Origin: Gelatoporia subvermispora B
Taxonomy: Eukaryota; Basidiomycota; Agaricomycetes; Polyporales; Gelatoporiaceae
DNA: 64,000 bases
NCBI GenBank assembly: GCA_000320605.2
Contig: KB445819.1
Coordinates: forward strand, 186,001 to 250,000
Direction: 5' to 3'
In this document: one piece after another, positions 1 through 12,709 of the stretch
How positions within the stretch are numbered: position 1 is the first letter of the stretch
Layout of the letters: every line of letters begins with the position of its first letter
Position numbers and translations under genes: made by a program
Notes under the pieces: model-generated
What the model was told of the DNA's origin: nothing
The model's database searches: none
Seen by the model: the letters and a program-made list of their open reading frames with translations, nothing else

Positions 1-1
1 G

Positions 2-100
2 CGGGAGGACGAGGATGAAGACGAAGATGAGGACGCGGACGCAACCACGAGCGTGGCGGACACTGAGGTCACGGCGACAAGCCTCACGAGCGTTGACTAG
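2..100 (+). CDS. C-terminal tail of an acidic protein, cut by window edge
   Basis: An open frame enters from the left edge and stops at TAG 98-100. It encodes about 32 residues: an alternating Asp/Glu run followed by a Thr/Ser/Val-rich tail ending in SLTSVD. The body of the protein lies outside the window, so no function can be given. Acidic tails of this kind are common in chromatin, chaperone and ribosome-biogenesis proteins, but that is only a generality. An overlapping frame beginning at 15 is Arg-rich and is probably a shadow. Confidence 0.45.
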   Translation, partial: REDEDEDEDEDADATTSVADTEVTATSLTSVD

Positions 101-434
101 GCGTTGCATTGGATTCTTTGGTGCACGTCTTTTTCGCACTGCGTGGACGTGGGCAGCTGGTTCTGCTGTCTGGTTCCTCTGCGCTGGCTCGCTAACATCG
201 CCTACTGTGACCTTGCCTATGTTCGTCGGATTTTGGGGTGGAACCTGTTGCACAGCTGTCGAATAACTTCTTGCCATACCCAGGTTTGGAAAGTATTCAT
301 GTTGGTCATATCCCAATGCGTTCAATTTGCTATCGTTGTTATCACATCTTACATTCCGTTCGTGGCAAGCCTGCCATCTCAATATAGCATTAACATTTGC
401 TCGCTCAAAGATGTGCATACTCAGCCTCAGAGCC

Positions 435-3047
435 TCAAGATTCACCCACGTGCACAACAACCCCTGCCGCAGTGCGGACACCCTGACCCTGACCCTGTCC
501 TCCTTCGCTCTCTGCTGCTCGCGCATTATACTCTAGACTCAGCGCAATTGTTGGCCATACTGTGAAAATCACAATGGTCAGTACAACCAGTCATGCAGAT
601 GATCTATGAGCCGAGCAAGGTGACCCCAAGAGCCGAGCGCACCTTCCTCAAATCCTGGATGTCGCCCGACGCGGATCTGTGCCCAGACATTCCGCATCGA
701 CTCCGAGCCGCGGATCGCGGCCCAATTGTCCAGGAAGTAGCGGACCATGACCTTGCGGACGTCCACGAACGCGGCGGCGAACGGCGAGAACGCCTCATAC
801 GCGATGTTCTCGGGGCTGAGCGAGCGCACGATGTACCGGAATGCGCGCGCCTTGAGCTCGGGGAGGTCCAAGCCTATCATGCGAATTAGAATCATGCGCT
901 AGCTGCACCGGAGAAGCACGTACGGTCGGCGAGGCGGTAGACCGCCTTGGCGGAGCAGGGCTGCGGGCGGCGTGAGGGTGCTTCGGGAGTATTGTGCCGC
1001 ACATCCCATTGGGCGAGCCATTCTGTCCGGGAATGCGGCCGCGCGTCGGGCGCAGCTATGTTCGCGCTGTCCGTCTCGGAGGGCCTGTGCAAGAAAGAAG
1101 AAGCGAGAGGGGCGAAGGTTATGGTATCTGTGTATATCTGCCCGAGAACTCTGTGTGAGTGAACGTCGGGTCGGTCTCCAGATATCGGCGAACGTACATA
1201 GTACAGCACGGCGCGATAGGTCGCGTAAGACGCGTCGCGCACCACTACGCGTGTCTTGCGCGGGCCCGTTATGGCCGAGGCGGGGGCGGGGCTCTTCCTG
1301 CGTATACTTCCAGTCCGTGCGCCAAGATGAACTGCAGAGCTTGAGCCTACAGCCGGAACGTCGAATACACCCATCTCAGGTGTGTTGTCTCCGATGACGG
1401 GCTCAGCATCCATTGTGCTCGGGCTCGAGGGATGAGATAATTTTGCCCGTACATTTCTTCTTTCCTCGCGCTCTCCGTCGTCAACGCGTATCAGCGTCGA
1501 GGATGCCGCAGATGGGGGACGAGATATCTCAGGTACTGCGGTTGTACCCATCTCATCGCTCTCATTCATGTCATTCGCATCTCTGGGACTACTGGGCTGC
1601 GAAGACTGCGGCGGGTCCTGCGCATCCTGCGCGTCAGCCGAGACGATGCTCCAGCTTGTATGGGCAGATACATTATCAGTGTCGCGCTCGGGAGCTTCCG
1701 TAACCTCAGTGGCATCGCTAGCGCCATCGTATGTCTCCATATCGTCAGGATTTAAGTTATCATCTTCGTCATCCGAGTCGAGAAAGTGCGCCTCGTCGTC
1801 CGGATCGGGGCTGGACAGCAGCTCAACGTCATGGTCGTCTGAAGGGGCCGCTTCCGCGAACCCTGAGTGGAACACTGTTGAGCTTGTCTTTAGCATAAGT
1901 TCAGACGATGCTTCTTGTGAAAACGTACTGCTATGGAAGTAGGGCACACGTTGGAGAAGGGTACGTGTGGCATATATGCGCCGTGCATCGGGCACGGTTT
2001 GGCCGCGTCTTGGCAGTACAAATTCAACATCTGAATATGTCGGGCTTGAACGGTCGGATCAGATAGAAATACATCAACTCGAAAAAATCAATATACTCGT
2101 CTAGGAGACCACCCAAGGCATCGAGCAGGTCTCGCGGAACAGGTTGCCGAGGAATGGCTAGCGGCTGCGCGGGCGGGTATGGTGAAGAAGTGATGTTACA
2201 GATTATAAGCAGTGCATCTTGTTGACGCACGGAATTGGTCTGATAGTATACAAGGTCTCGTCGTGCGAATTGAGCCCAACCCCAGTTCTGGGTCTGAAAA
2301 AGCCAGAAACGCGTTCAACGGAATCTCCCAGATGAAGTGAATGGTGAGGCCATACTTTATGAGAAAACGAGTGATCATGTGCTTCTTTGCTATTGAATAC
2401 AAGTGTGCGCTGGAGACTGCAGGGAGGTTGTTTGTTCAACACGGCTCGGACGCGGCTGCCAAGAAATTAAAGACCTACTTGCGAAGCTCGAAACCGAATC
2501 TGTACAAGCCCTGTCGAATCCATCTAGATTGCTGCGATCAAGCCTTCTTGGCCCACAACAGTGAATTGCCATCACTCACTTTCCGTCTACAGCTTCTTCC
2601 TTCTCTTCTGCAGTAGGCTAAGATAGGTCGGGAAGGTTCGGATCATCATATAGGTCGCAAAGCGGAATCGCTAGTAGACTAACCTCACATGCTAAATACA
2701 AGCTCATGAAGCTGTGCCCATCCGGGTTTACTGTGCCTGAGTTGGCGTAGAATAGAATCTATGGTAAATTAAGGTCAGACTACCGTAACGTCTTAGCACA
2801 ATTACTCACCTGCCATCTTCCACCGCCGAAGCGAACTGACTTGGTCACTTTGGACTTTGCATCTCCTTTACTACTTACGAGGATTGTATCCGTAGATTAG
2901 ATTAGATGCAGAGTTTGGAGACTGGGGATTGCACCACGCAAACCTGGATTCGAACAAGTTCTTGAGACCCCGAAGAGTCCATTCAAATTTGATAGTATTG
3001 CTCTCTTGGTGATCTTGAGCTCCGGTCGTTGTGTTGGATGAGTCCAT
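435..3047 (-). CDS. MATH-BTB/POZ domain protein (SPOP-like), 12 exons
   Basis: Probable Cullin-3 substrate adaptor: MATH domains bind substrate and BTB domains bind CUL3 in this family. Exons that keep frame are complement(435..559, 643..873, 924..1137, 1198..1874, 1929..2044, 2097..2293, 2356..2416, 2479..2523, 2580..2617, 2684..2758, 2810..2870, 2944..3047), 648 codons including stop. Exons 1-7 encode the MATH part (KFEWTLRGLKNLFES, then SVRFGGGRWQILFYANSG, then FNSKEAHDHSFSHK, then NWGWAQFARRD). BTB begins at LLDDPTYSDVEFVLPRRG and resumes at TYRAVLYYIYTDTITFAP. Between these lies a roughly 200-residue acidic, Ser-rich insert encoded by exon 9. The C-terminal helical part contains RLADRLDLPELKARAF and ends near GFEEVWPTIALSLEY. 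The start at MDSSN is the first in-frame Met before the MATH strand. All introns are GT-AG, 50-83 nt. Confidence 0.9.
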
Positions 3048-3343
3048 TACTATGCCATACGAAGGCGTCGTGCCGAGGTTGTGGCGATGTACTGTTGTGC
3101 TCGCGGTGGGTGGAAGCCGCGCAGCTTTGGCACGACGGCCTGAGGCATGATGTACGTCAGCCACACCGGCCCGTACATCCGAACAGACGTAGCTAGTCGC
3201 AAGGCCCACCCGTGCAAGCTTGCCTCGATTCACGGTACATTGTATGCGGAATCCATGCGGTCGCTACATCTTACGCCGAGACATTAATGCATCATAAATC
3301 TTCACGATCACAAATACTGCAATATATGACTACGTCCCACATC

Positions 3344-6300
3344 CTACTTCCCGCCGTGCAACAGCATCTTCCTGAAGTCGTCTTGCCCCTTTGCTTGCGT
3401 CTTCGCAGGCTCATGAGCTTGTTCAGCCGAAGCCGTAGCACTTGAAGCTGAAGTACCCGAAGCCGCCGCAGAGATCGTGGCAACGCGCTTCTTGCTACCT
3501 AGCCCTGCGCGTGGCCTTGACGCTGCCGAACGGGGAACGAACATCCCCCCTCCGACCGGTGGAGCAATGGACCGAGTAGTTGACGGCCCTGTTATACCCT
3601 CCGCGAGAACCTCGAGGGTGTTTCCGTTGAACACGATAGGTTCTGAATGCAGAAGGAGTTTGCCAGCTTCCTATATAGCACATACACTGTCAGCCGGTTG
3701 TCATCTGACAATAGGGCACAGATAAACTTACCGCGGCGCTCTCTAGCTCCACGTCGGCCTCGTTCTTATCGGCAAACACTTCGACACGTTTCACCGCAGC
3801 AATCTTCTTGAGAGCTTGGTGTAATAGACCTTCTTGTGTGCCCGGAGGGAGCTTGCGGATACGGACTGAGCGGTTGCGCACCTCCGCCTTCGGGTCACTG
3901 ATGACGAACGTAAATGATCAGAATTATGTTGGTAAATATTCATCTGGCCACATACCGGGTTTTAGAGCGTACGTGCGTGTCCGCAAGAGTGACCGCAATC
4001 CGGCGCTTCTTCATTTCATGATTGTTCGCGCTGAGTGCCGCTCGAGCGTCGTCCTGCAGATCGTGATCAATGCCTACACTTTCGTTAACATTGACAACAA
4101 TGTACCTCGCGCTCGAACTCGACGAAAGCGAACCCTTTGGGACGACCGTTGTTATCAAGGGCCATTCTGACCTCTTTGACCGCTCCATACTGTGTCCAAG
4201 TCAATACGTTAGTCCATTATCAGACATCTGTAACGTACCGTTTTGAAGAGATTCTCCAGGTCTGCTTTTGTGGCGAACTTGCTCAGACCTGCGACATAGA
4301 CCTCCCGGTCGTTGGCGCTGCTGTCTGTGCGCTCCTGCTTGCGCTCCGGGTTCGAGATCAGCACACCGAGTGGCATGCCCGTCTCGAGCTCACGGCCGTG
4401 AAGTTCAAGCGCAGCTTCGGCCGCGGCCTGTATTGAGTGAGATTCACATACAATGGAGGATTGCACTGGAGATACACACTGGAGAAGTATACTGTACATA
4501 GCAAAATCTTCTTGTAGCCTTGAATTTCTTGCTCGGCCACCGCACATCGAAGATTGTGCCATACTACCGTCACAGAGTTCACCTTGGATGTAGTACAGCC
4601 GAGGATCACCGCTCACCTTCCCGAACAGATCGCGGATGAATGTGTCGTCCGCATTTTGAGGGAAATTCGTGACATATAGTGTCGACTTCCACGCAAGATG
4701 TACTGCAACCTCTTCGCCATGGATTCGCTTCTTATCCTTCGTCAGCGCAGCCGGTACGCTGTCCTGTGAGTATAGACATCGTTGGATTGACGCACAGGAG
4801 TATAGGAAACAGGAGACGTACCCTCTCTTGGAACTCGACAGTCGCAACGAGAGCGTCTGGCAGCTGTGTCATTCTTATTTCCCGGATCTCGCCGCACTGA
4901 TCACATATAGAAGTGTCAGAACTCCCTCTGGAATGTGGGAAGAATGTGGAGAAAAGGTACATACATCCTTGAAGAGAGCCGCAAGGTCTGCTTCTTTGGC
5001 ACCAGAAGGAAGGTCCGCTACAAATACTGTGCAATTCTCGCGATCGCTGAAGAGCCTGTCAGGATCACGAGCGCATTGTACACATCGTTAAAATATCATA
5101 CCGCTTGAGCTTCAGGGGCCCTTGTTCTGACACATGTATGTCAGATGACGTACGACTTCGTCCATTGGAATACACGTACCTATTCTCGCCTTCTTGCTCT
5201 TGTCCGGGAGAATCTCCTCTTCTGCCTTCCTCTTCGTGCTTGTTTCGCCCTGCTGAACGGCATCTACATCCATAGACGCCTGCTCTTTCAGCGCTTGAGT
5301 CTGGATTGGCACAGGGGCTTGAACAACAGGAACAGACGCTGCTTGCTGTTCTGCCGCGAGCTGTATAGCTTCATATCCTGCCTTCTCCGCTTCCTACGTT
5401 AGGAACCATCCCGTTATTCCAGGGCCATGGGGAGACGACAGAGCTTAAGCACCTTTAGCCGCCGAGCGTGTACATGCGCATTCGCACGCTCAATCCTGTC
5501 CATCGCGTCCTCAATGTCCTCGACGGAGCCATACAGCTGCTCAAAGTTGATCCACGCCTCCCACATCGCCTCTGGCCAGTCCAGGTTCTTCATGCAAATA
5601 TCCCGGAATAATTTGCGTGCGTCATCCAGCATGTGCTGCTTGCTGTCAACAGGACGACTCTTTAGTGTCTGCTATTGATGGAGCCGGGAATAGAGGCCCA
5701 TTTCACGCACATGAGAACGTCTGCGTAGGCTGTCCATGCCAGGTAGCTTGATTTATAGTGTTTTGCGGTATCTTCCCACATGATAAGCGCATGTTCTGCC
5801 TGATCAGCCAGATCCAGACACTGCAGTGGAATTGTCAGTGGGGCAGCCGTCGTCGGAAATGCAGGACTTACAATCGCAGAGTAAAATTTCTCGAGTCTAA
5901 GTCGCGGATCGCCTGCAGAAGAGGCTGCAGGGACCAGATCAGCTCATGTGATAATCCGAAGTGTGGCTTTCATACCTTTGCGTACACGGCTGATACCGTC
6001 TGTGAAAATGTCCAAAATCGCCGTGAAACCATCCTCGCCTGGCGAGTTAACATCAGGGAAGAAACATACACACAAAAGAAGTAAAGCCTTACCAGTGTTG
6101 CCCGACTGGAAGCGCCGTTTCTCGAACCCTTCCCGTGCCAGGATGACGGGGATAAGTTGCTCTACGTCTGCTACAAGTGGTCCTACGGCCATAGCCTTCT
6201 GGTATGCGGCTGCGCATCTACGTTAGATCCAATCGGAGACGATGGACCGAGGAATGTACCGGACGTTTCGGACGCCACATCCTTGGGATTGGAACTCTCC

Positions 6301-7687
6301 TGTGGTCGCTGTGAACAATGCATGCTACGGCTCAAGGGAAACCCCAACTGACCAAGAAACGTATGTAACGTGCCCACACTTCTCCGGATGTAGGAACACT
6401 TTTCAATGCCCTCTTATAGGTGACCGTCAGAACGCCTTCATCAGCATCTTGTATTCTCTGTCATGTAGCCATGAGATCAGGGCAACAAAGTACTTAGCAA
6501 CTCAGGGACTCGCCAAAAAATCGAGATAACCGGTCCAGAAGGAACGTAATGCTTCCTCCGATCCGAGCTCTCCGAAGAAGCGACGCTTGTCCGCTTCTGT
6601 GATAGCACGCTCGTATAATGTCTTGAGCACAAACATGTCTGGTTTTTTTCGACGTTCGGTCGCGAGGTAATACGCGTAACCTTCCAAAGAATAGTTCGCC
6701 ATAGCCTGCATATACAAAGATTATGACTTTATTTCCGTCCCATAGAGAAACATACGCACAAGCGAGTGCTCAAGAGGTTCATGACGCTGGTAGCTTTTGA
6801 CGGCCTGTGCCTTGAGTTTGGACGCTTTCACAAGGAGTGACTCGTATTGATCGGCAGGTTTGTGATTCGTAGTAAACGTCGAGTAGACTTGGAGCGTCTC
6901 TTCATGGTCTGACAGTATGCTCAATGAGTGCTTGCCTGGACAAGCGAGGTAGACATACTGGAATGTGGCTGTGTCAGGCGTTCAAGCAGCATTGATTCGA
7001 TACGCTCAACCAGTGGAGCCCTAAGAGGTATGTAAGTGCAATTCGCACTTCATAGTGACGTGCATACTTCTCATCGTCAGGGACACTTTCGAGCTGTTCC
7101 AGCTCCCAGTCACGTTGGATGTCGAATAATTCATGGCTCTATACGAGAAGTCTGAACAGTTTCAAACCACATGCCACTGCATACACACCTTGCTCAAATG
7201 GCCGATACCTTGAGATACCACAACACCAATCATTGTCCGTGTCCACTCAGCGGAGAATAGCTCTCCCAACTCTTCCGGTCTCTTGTCCGCGGAAGCAAAG
7301 TATTCAAAGCGGTCGACGAGGAACTCCAGATGTTTCTGGAGAACGGGAATCGCTGCATCAAACTCAAGATAGCGTTCGTTTGGAAGGATGGGGGCACGTA
7401 CATAGGTAGTCCTGTTCAGCCGTCTCAAACACACTCAGAACTCCAAGCAAATCGTCCGCCGACTCCAGGTTTGCGGACTGAAGCTTGCGATTGATGAGTG
7501 GTAGCCACACTTCGTCCCCGACTGCCCAGAACGCGGTTGTCATATCCAGTGCGGAATCAATTTGTTCGTCCGAGCCACTTGCGTAGGCAATACGAAGGTG
7601 CTCGGCGTGCAAGGCAATGTCATATGGGTTCTCTGTTAACCGCTCCAGGATGTTGCTGAGGGCCTCGAGTGCGTCCGCATCCTCCAT
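3344..7687 (-). CDS. PRP24: SART3/Prp24-like U4/U6 snRNP recycling factor
   Basis: Acts in the nucleus to reanneal U4 and U6 snRNAs after splicing (family knowledge). The N-terminus from MEDADALEAL (start 7687) reads into HAT-repeat helices across about 5.4-7.7 kb, for example EAMWEAWINFEQLYGSVEDI and YLATERRKKPDMFVLKTLYE. A Lys-rich stretch with KRKAEEEILPDKSKKAR (about 5.2 kb) precedes a series of RRMs. RRM pieces are visible near 5.05-4.75 kb (VFVADLPSGAKEADL in spliced frame), 4.7-4.4 kb (STLYVTNFPQNADDTFIRDL), 4.35-4.1 kb (REVYVAGLSKFATKADL) and 3.9-3.6 kb (RSVRIRKLPPGTQEGLL). The last residues, GQDDFRKMLLHGGK, match the C-terminal Lsm-interaction motif of Prp24/SART3 and end at the 3344 stop. 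There are many short introns; I did not fix every junction. An in-frame Met at 7723 would add 12 hydrophobic residues and is less likely. Confidence 0.9.
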
Positions 7688-9686
7688 CGTCAGTAAGAGG
7701 GTCAGCAACAAGGAAAACTGCACGCAATCCTAACGAGTGGGCTTAGTGCAAGAGTAGAGGGGATACGAGCCGACGGGGATGACAAACAGGTACTCTGACC
7801 TATGGAGAGATGGTCGGAGGATGGCGTACGCGAGAGTGAACTGCGACAAGTAGACTGTTGTGCACGTGACGTGTACGCATCCGTGAGTTGGGCGCTAATA
7901 CCTTGGTTCAACGATGGCACATTGGCAAGCGCCTTCAAAGTTCGGTAGCACGTTCTACTGTGCACTAGAGTCACTCACGCTGTGTGGGCGGCGGCTACAC
8001 AGGCAACAGAATTCTTCCTGTCCTCAAGCCTGCTTCCTTATGTTCTGAGACTGCAATTTCCGAATCGTCTCGACGCCCTAATCTGATATGTCATGGCTCG
8101 ACAGATGTTCAGTTCGTATGCACGGCGCTAAGTGGTGTCAGGACCCTGATTCATGACAACATGCAGCTTGTTTGGTATCACGAGTGTACAGACATGGGTA
8201 TTTTTCAAGAGTGTTTGCCAAGACGGTCCTGTTCTGCGGAGTTTGGTGCGTTCTTCCTTGAGGTACTGAACATCAACGTGCTGACGTACAGCATGCGCGA
8301 TAGATATTCATAATTTCATTCTATGGTACGTCAATGTCAAGTTACTTCCGTCAGCACAAGTCTCTTCATTCGTGCTAGGATACTGGACGTTCTGCACGTG
8401 GCGCTGTTGGCTTCGTCGATCTATCACTATCTAGTCACTGAAACTCGGGACCCCTTTGACATAATAAGACCATTCTGGTAGGGCAGCTTATTGACCCATT
8501 GAGGTTTGCTCACTCTATATAATACTGTTGCAGGGCTATTCATGTGTCCTGTTTTGTCATCATGCTGCTCAGGCCGTCATTCAGCCCAAATGTTTTAGGT
8601 GGCTATGATTCTAACAGTTGGTGCACTACTATGAGGAGGAGAATTAGTACTGATTGAACTCAGAGCATCTCTAACATGCTTGTCTGCAGGTTAGCTTATT
8701 TCTTTTCGTGGAGCTTTGCAGCAAACTAAAGCAGCCAATAAAGTATTTTCGCATGGAGACTCTGGAAACGTAAGTAAAGGCCATCCTGACGATGTTTACC
8801 TGACTAGGTTATCAGTGAGCGGGGGTGTAATCCTGCTGCTGGTCGTGATAGTAAGGGTTTCAATCCCTCATTCTAGGTCTAAAGTTTGACCTTGGTGTGT
8901 CATGTCAGGGTCTCCTGTCGTTATTGATTTGTGCCAACGTATTTTGTGAGTTTAATTCTGTGCTCACAGTGCGAACTACCGATCAGATCTGAATCAATTC
9001 AGATTTAGCTGCAAAAGCGTTAGTAACAGTACTTATCGTGTATGGGCGATATATCATGACATATTTGTTTTTATATGCACATTGAAATTACGCACACAAA
9101 ATGGCATACAAGTAAACTACACACACCATGGAAATGCTCACGAATCTGCACGCGTGTTGACAAGCATAAAATACACACATGTCTGGGTGTTGAGAATCAC
9201 ACTGCCTAGGTGCATGTGAAATTGACGCTCCAACTAACACCACAATTATACGTGCTAGAGGAGGAACAATCACTTCACACGCTGTGGCTGACAGCCTCAC
9301 TCGTCAAATACAAGATGCCTTCACAAATCCATACTTTAATGTGTTTTATATCGAGATGTTTGATATTAATGTGTTTTATCAATTATCATGCATAACATAT
9401 AAACCGAAGGGTCGGGTTAAACGTGTAAAGGGAGTGCCCAGTTAACAGTACTTTTTGTGACATTCACATGAGTGCATTTTCGCATACAGCATATGTAATG
9501 CAAAGCATCGCAGTAGCGTGGGTTTTGTCTATATACCTCACTCATGTGTCTATTTGAGGTGCCCTAGGGGGCTCGGACATCTCCTTTGGCACTCTCGAGA
9601 GGTATGTGCAGCAAAAATATTTATGTCATGATATGTCTGCCATAATCGTGCATGCAGATATTAACCAGCAGGCTTTAGGCTATCTA
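7688..9686. other. Intergenic stretch, no supported gene
   Basis: About 2 kb upstream of the Prp24-like gene. The segment from about 8.3 kb on is AT-rich. Short open frames (for example 7984-8313 plus and 7702-7974 minus) show no recognisable domain, no plausible exon chain and no codon bias. The first few hundred bases probably hold the promoter of the Prp24-like gene. Confidence 0.5.
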
Positions 9687-9716
9687 CAGTGCCAAGCAAA
9701 AGTATTGCAACATCAC
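9687..9716 (+). repeat. Left terminal inverted repeat of the Tc1/mariner element
   Basis: Thirty bases starting CAGTGCCAAGCAAAAG. The reverse complement of 11253-11282 differs at about two positions. The TA immediately left (9685-9686) is one copy of the target duplication. Confidence 0.93.
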
Positions 9717-9919
9717 CTTTTTGGGCATTGTTTGACTTCTAGCTTGCTTGTTTTCCAATCAATTTGGCTCAAATAAATTACAGTAGATACCTGCACTACT
9801 CTAGTTTATAGTGATCGTATACTATGAGGCAGAAATTATATTTGCACCTTCAGGAGTGAATCCGTGTCGACGCGCGTTTAGGCGCCCGTTAAGCGCTCGT
9901 CACGTCACAAAGTTTCGGA

Positions 9920-11004
9920 ATGATCTTCCATAACTCAAACCACTACTATCATCCTCCAGAAAATTATCTGACACTGCTCATGGAGTGGGCACCCCAATGC
10001 ACCCCAACCAAAAAGGCTCGGATCCTTACTTTGTACAAGGAAAATCATCCTATACAAAACATTGCCAATACCTTACAAATCCATCGCTCTACCATCTGGT
10101 ATCAGCTTTGCAACCTCCGTCACTATCCTAGCTTCTACATTGTGAAGCCCCGTCCTGGACGCCCCCACATCCTTAGCCCACGCTCTCTCCGTCATGCTGC
10201 AATTGCCATCGAAAGTGGCATGACTAATACTGCAGCCAATGTTCAATGCCAGCTCTTTCCTCATATGAGTGAAGCAACCGTCCGGCGAGCCCTCCATAGG
10301 GTTGGGCTTGGTGTCTACATTAAATGCAAGAAACTGTTTCTCAAGCCTAGGCACAAGCTGCAGCGTAGACAGTGGGCGAAGTGTCACAGCAAATGGTCAC
10401 AGGAGGACTGGCACAAAGTTATCTTCTCAGATGAGTCAAAGTTCAATCTTTTTGGGCCAGATAGTTGTCAGATTTGTTGAAGGAGGCGTGGGGAGAAATT
10501 CATAGACCGGGCAGTCCAATCGACTATAAAGCATGGTAGAGGGAGCATAATGATTTGGGGATGCATTACTGCAAAGGGTGTGGATTGCCTTTATCGAGTT
10601 GATAGCAACATGGATGCCTGTCAATACTGCAAGATCCTTTCTGAAGCACTTCTAGGGACCCTGGCAGACAAGTTAATCAGGGTAGAAGATATGATCTTCC
10701 AGCAGGATAATGAATCAAAGCACACTGCACGTCTAACTTGGAACTGGCTCAAAGACAATTTCATCCAAGTTTTGCCTTGGCCACCACAATTACCAGCCAT
10801 GAACATCATAGAACACTGCTGGGAGTTCCTCAAACACCGTGTATGGGCCAGGGTGCCTCCTCCTCAAAGCTTGGAGGAGCTATGGAAGGTGATGCAGGAG
10901 GAGTAGGGGCAGATCAATGTTGGACTCATACAATCTCTGTATGAGTCTATGCCACAACGAGTCGAAGCACTACAGAAGGCCAAGGAAAAGGGCACTAAAT
11001 ACTG
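9920..11004 (+). pseudogene. Tc1-type DDE transposase with two in-frame stops
   Basis: A single frame from ATG 9920 to TGA 11002-11004 is interrupted by TGA at 10478-10480 and TAG at 10904-10906. At the first stop, homologous Tc1 transposases usually have Trp, which suggests TGG to TGA. The N-terminus carries a helix-turn-helix (KKARILTLYKENHPIQNIAN) and a GRPH segment typical of the bipartite DNA-binding region. The catalytic triad is readable: Asp in VIFSDESKFNLFG, Asp in IFQQDNESKH and Glu in NIIEHCW, with 34 residues between the last two (DD34E). The usual PDLNPIE is PAMNIIE here, so the neighbourhood of the third residue has also drifted. Confidence 0.9.
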
Positions 11005-11252
11005 ATTGTCACTCTTTTGTCAAACCTATGGTCTGTGCCAGAAATCGCAACATAGTCTGTTCCGTGCGACGGGCGCCTCTCAGGCGCTTAAATGCCCGTC
11101 GGCGCAGATTTGTTCCTGAGAATGCAATTCTAATTTTTCTCTCAAGAAACTTCGGTGGTAGACTTGAGAGACATAGACAATCAGACCAAAATTTTTTCGA
11201 AGCAGATTGATTAAGAGATGAAGTAACTACAACAAAAATAAGGCTGAACCAC

Positions 11253-11282
11253 GTGATGTTGTAATACTTTTGCTCGGCACTG
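11253..11282 (-). repeat. Right terminal inverted repeat of the Tc1/mariner element
   Basis: Reads CAGTGCCGAGCAAAAG on the minus strand and mirrors the left end. It is followed by TA at 11283-11284. Confidence 0.93.
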
Positions 11283-11351
11283 TATCCCCACCTACTTCCA
11301 AGTGCGCCCTTACTCTGTTTGTGTCTAAGTTTAGCTATCACTGATTAATGT

Positions 11352-12176
11352 TTATATTTCTTCGACAACGTAGTGGAGCCTGTATGCCGTGTTCGCCGCG
11401 GAAATCATGACCGATGGTATAATCACCGTTTTGCAGTACTTGTACATGCAACGCTTTCGCGCAGGTGTTAGATTCCACAAGTACAATGCTGCTGATGTGA
11501 AATGAGTGGAATATGCTAACAGGTGGCTGCGATTTCCAGGATGGACTCTGCCATATGCCTTCTGATAACATACAGCATCAATACATGTTTGATCACCAGG
11601 TATTATCAATACAAATTTGTCCATGACTGCCTCTAATCTTCCTTGATATCGTGTGTGTGAGATCCTGTGTCTGATAATGGTACGACATACAAAAATACTC
11701 ACGAAGTTGTGGACCACATATGCATGGTCTTCTCGTTTAGTACGCTGCACTACCGAACTCATTCGTTTATTGGCCGTTTTACTTCGTTCTGGGTCAACGT
11801 ACGTGTCAGGCATCTGCCACCAAATGTTGTCAAATAACTGTTGACGAACCTCTTCCTCACGCATAGTGTATACTAACGCACTTCTCGCCAATCTGAATGC
11901 TCGCAGTACCATACAACACAGGCTAGCGCACCATGTTCATGGGTTCGGGATCATGGGATGCCTGCTACGACCTTCGACATGGTCTCAACTTTGGAAGCTG
12001 CTACCCACACTCACGTTGTCACAGACAATATGCAAAATGGCGGGAAAGCTCGTTCGAAGTACCAAGTGCTGCATGTGATCAACTTTGCGAAAACTTGATG
12101 TTCTGGTCGGGAGTGTGGGATGAACATCGTGTTTTGGTTGTAGACATTTTTGTGTATCTTCAGGGAAGGGAGACAT
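11352..12176 (-). CDS. Unrecognised protein, tentative gene
   Basis: Two open stretches on the minus strand could form a gene. 11985-12176 begins MSPFPEDTQKCLQ and runs to a good donor (AAC followed by GTGAGTG). 11352-11912 is a 186-codon frame including QQLFDNIWWQMPDTYVDP and KREDHAYVVHNF, ending LHYVVEEI. I could not find an intron that joins them in phase, and I recognise no domain. The residue composition looks protein-like, but the call rests on length and composition alone. It could be a decayed gene next to the transposon. Confidence 0.3.
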
Positions 12177-12709
12177 GGCGGGAGTTTGAAAGACATAGAA
12201 ATTACTTGATAGGCTACGAGTAAACTGCTGGACGATTACCGTTCCTAAATGAGCGAATCACAGCTATCTGACACATTCCAAGGCTTTAATATGTGTCAAT
12301 GTCCCAACTGTCTGCGCTGGAAGACTGAGCTATGGACTCCCAGCTTGTGCCTTCTTTCAGATATGACCAGCAACCAAGGGCCTCTGGATACAGCCAGAAA
12401 TTTGCCTAATGGGATGCATGCCTGAGCCTGATGCCTGCTGTTCATCTTTTGGCTGCTAGATTGGCAATCAACACGATGCGAACACCTCAACCCTATAATC
12501 ACAGCATAGAGCGCTGGGCAGTAGCATTGAGCTCATGCAAGGTGTAGGGATTTCCGCCTATGTGATCCCTAATCTAATCTCACTATATCAATAGGTTGGA
12601 ATGCGTGATGCACGGTAACAATACATCGCAAATGCCCTCAGAAGACGGCTCAAGTACTTGAATTTTGTCTATATCACAGCCTCGTACTGAAGATGCATCA
12701 GCGATCTGG

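Larger units (their letters stand above)
9687..11282 (+). mobile_element. Tc1/mariner-superfamily transposon, 1596 bp
   Basis: The element is bounded by near-perfect terminal inverted repeats beginning CAGTGCC(A/G)AGCAAAAG, and it is flanked by TA dinucleotides at 9685-9686 and 11283-11284, the target duplication expected of this superfamily. It carries one transposase frame on the plus strand, broken by two in-frame stops. GC-rich imperfect inverted segments just inside the termini (about 9870-9900 and 11068-11105) contain GGCGCC-type palindromes and may be subterminal transposase sites. It lies between the Prp24-like gene and unassigned sequence and probably cannot move by itself. Confidence 0.93.

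Noticed and set aside
104..565. 153-codon plus frame near the left edge
   Set aside because: Overlaps the last exon of the MATH-BTB gene on the opposite strand and shows no domain.
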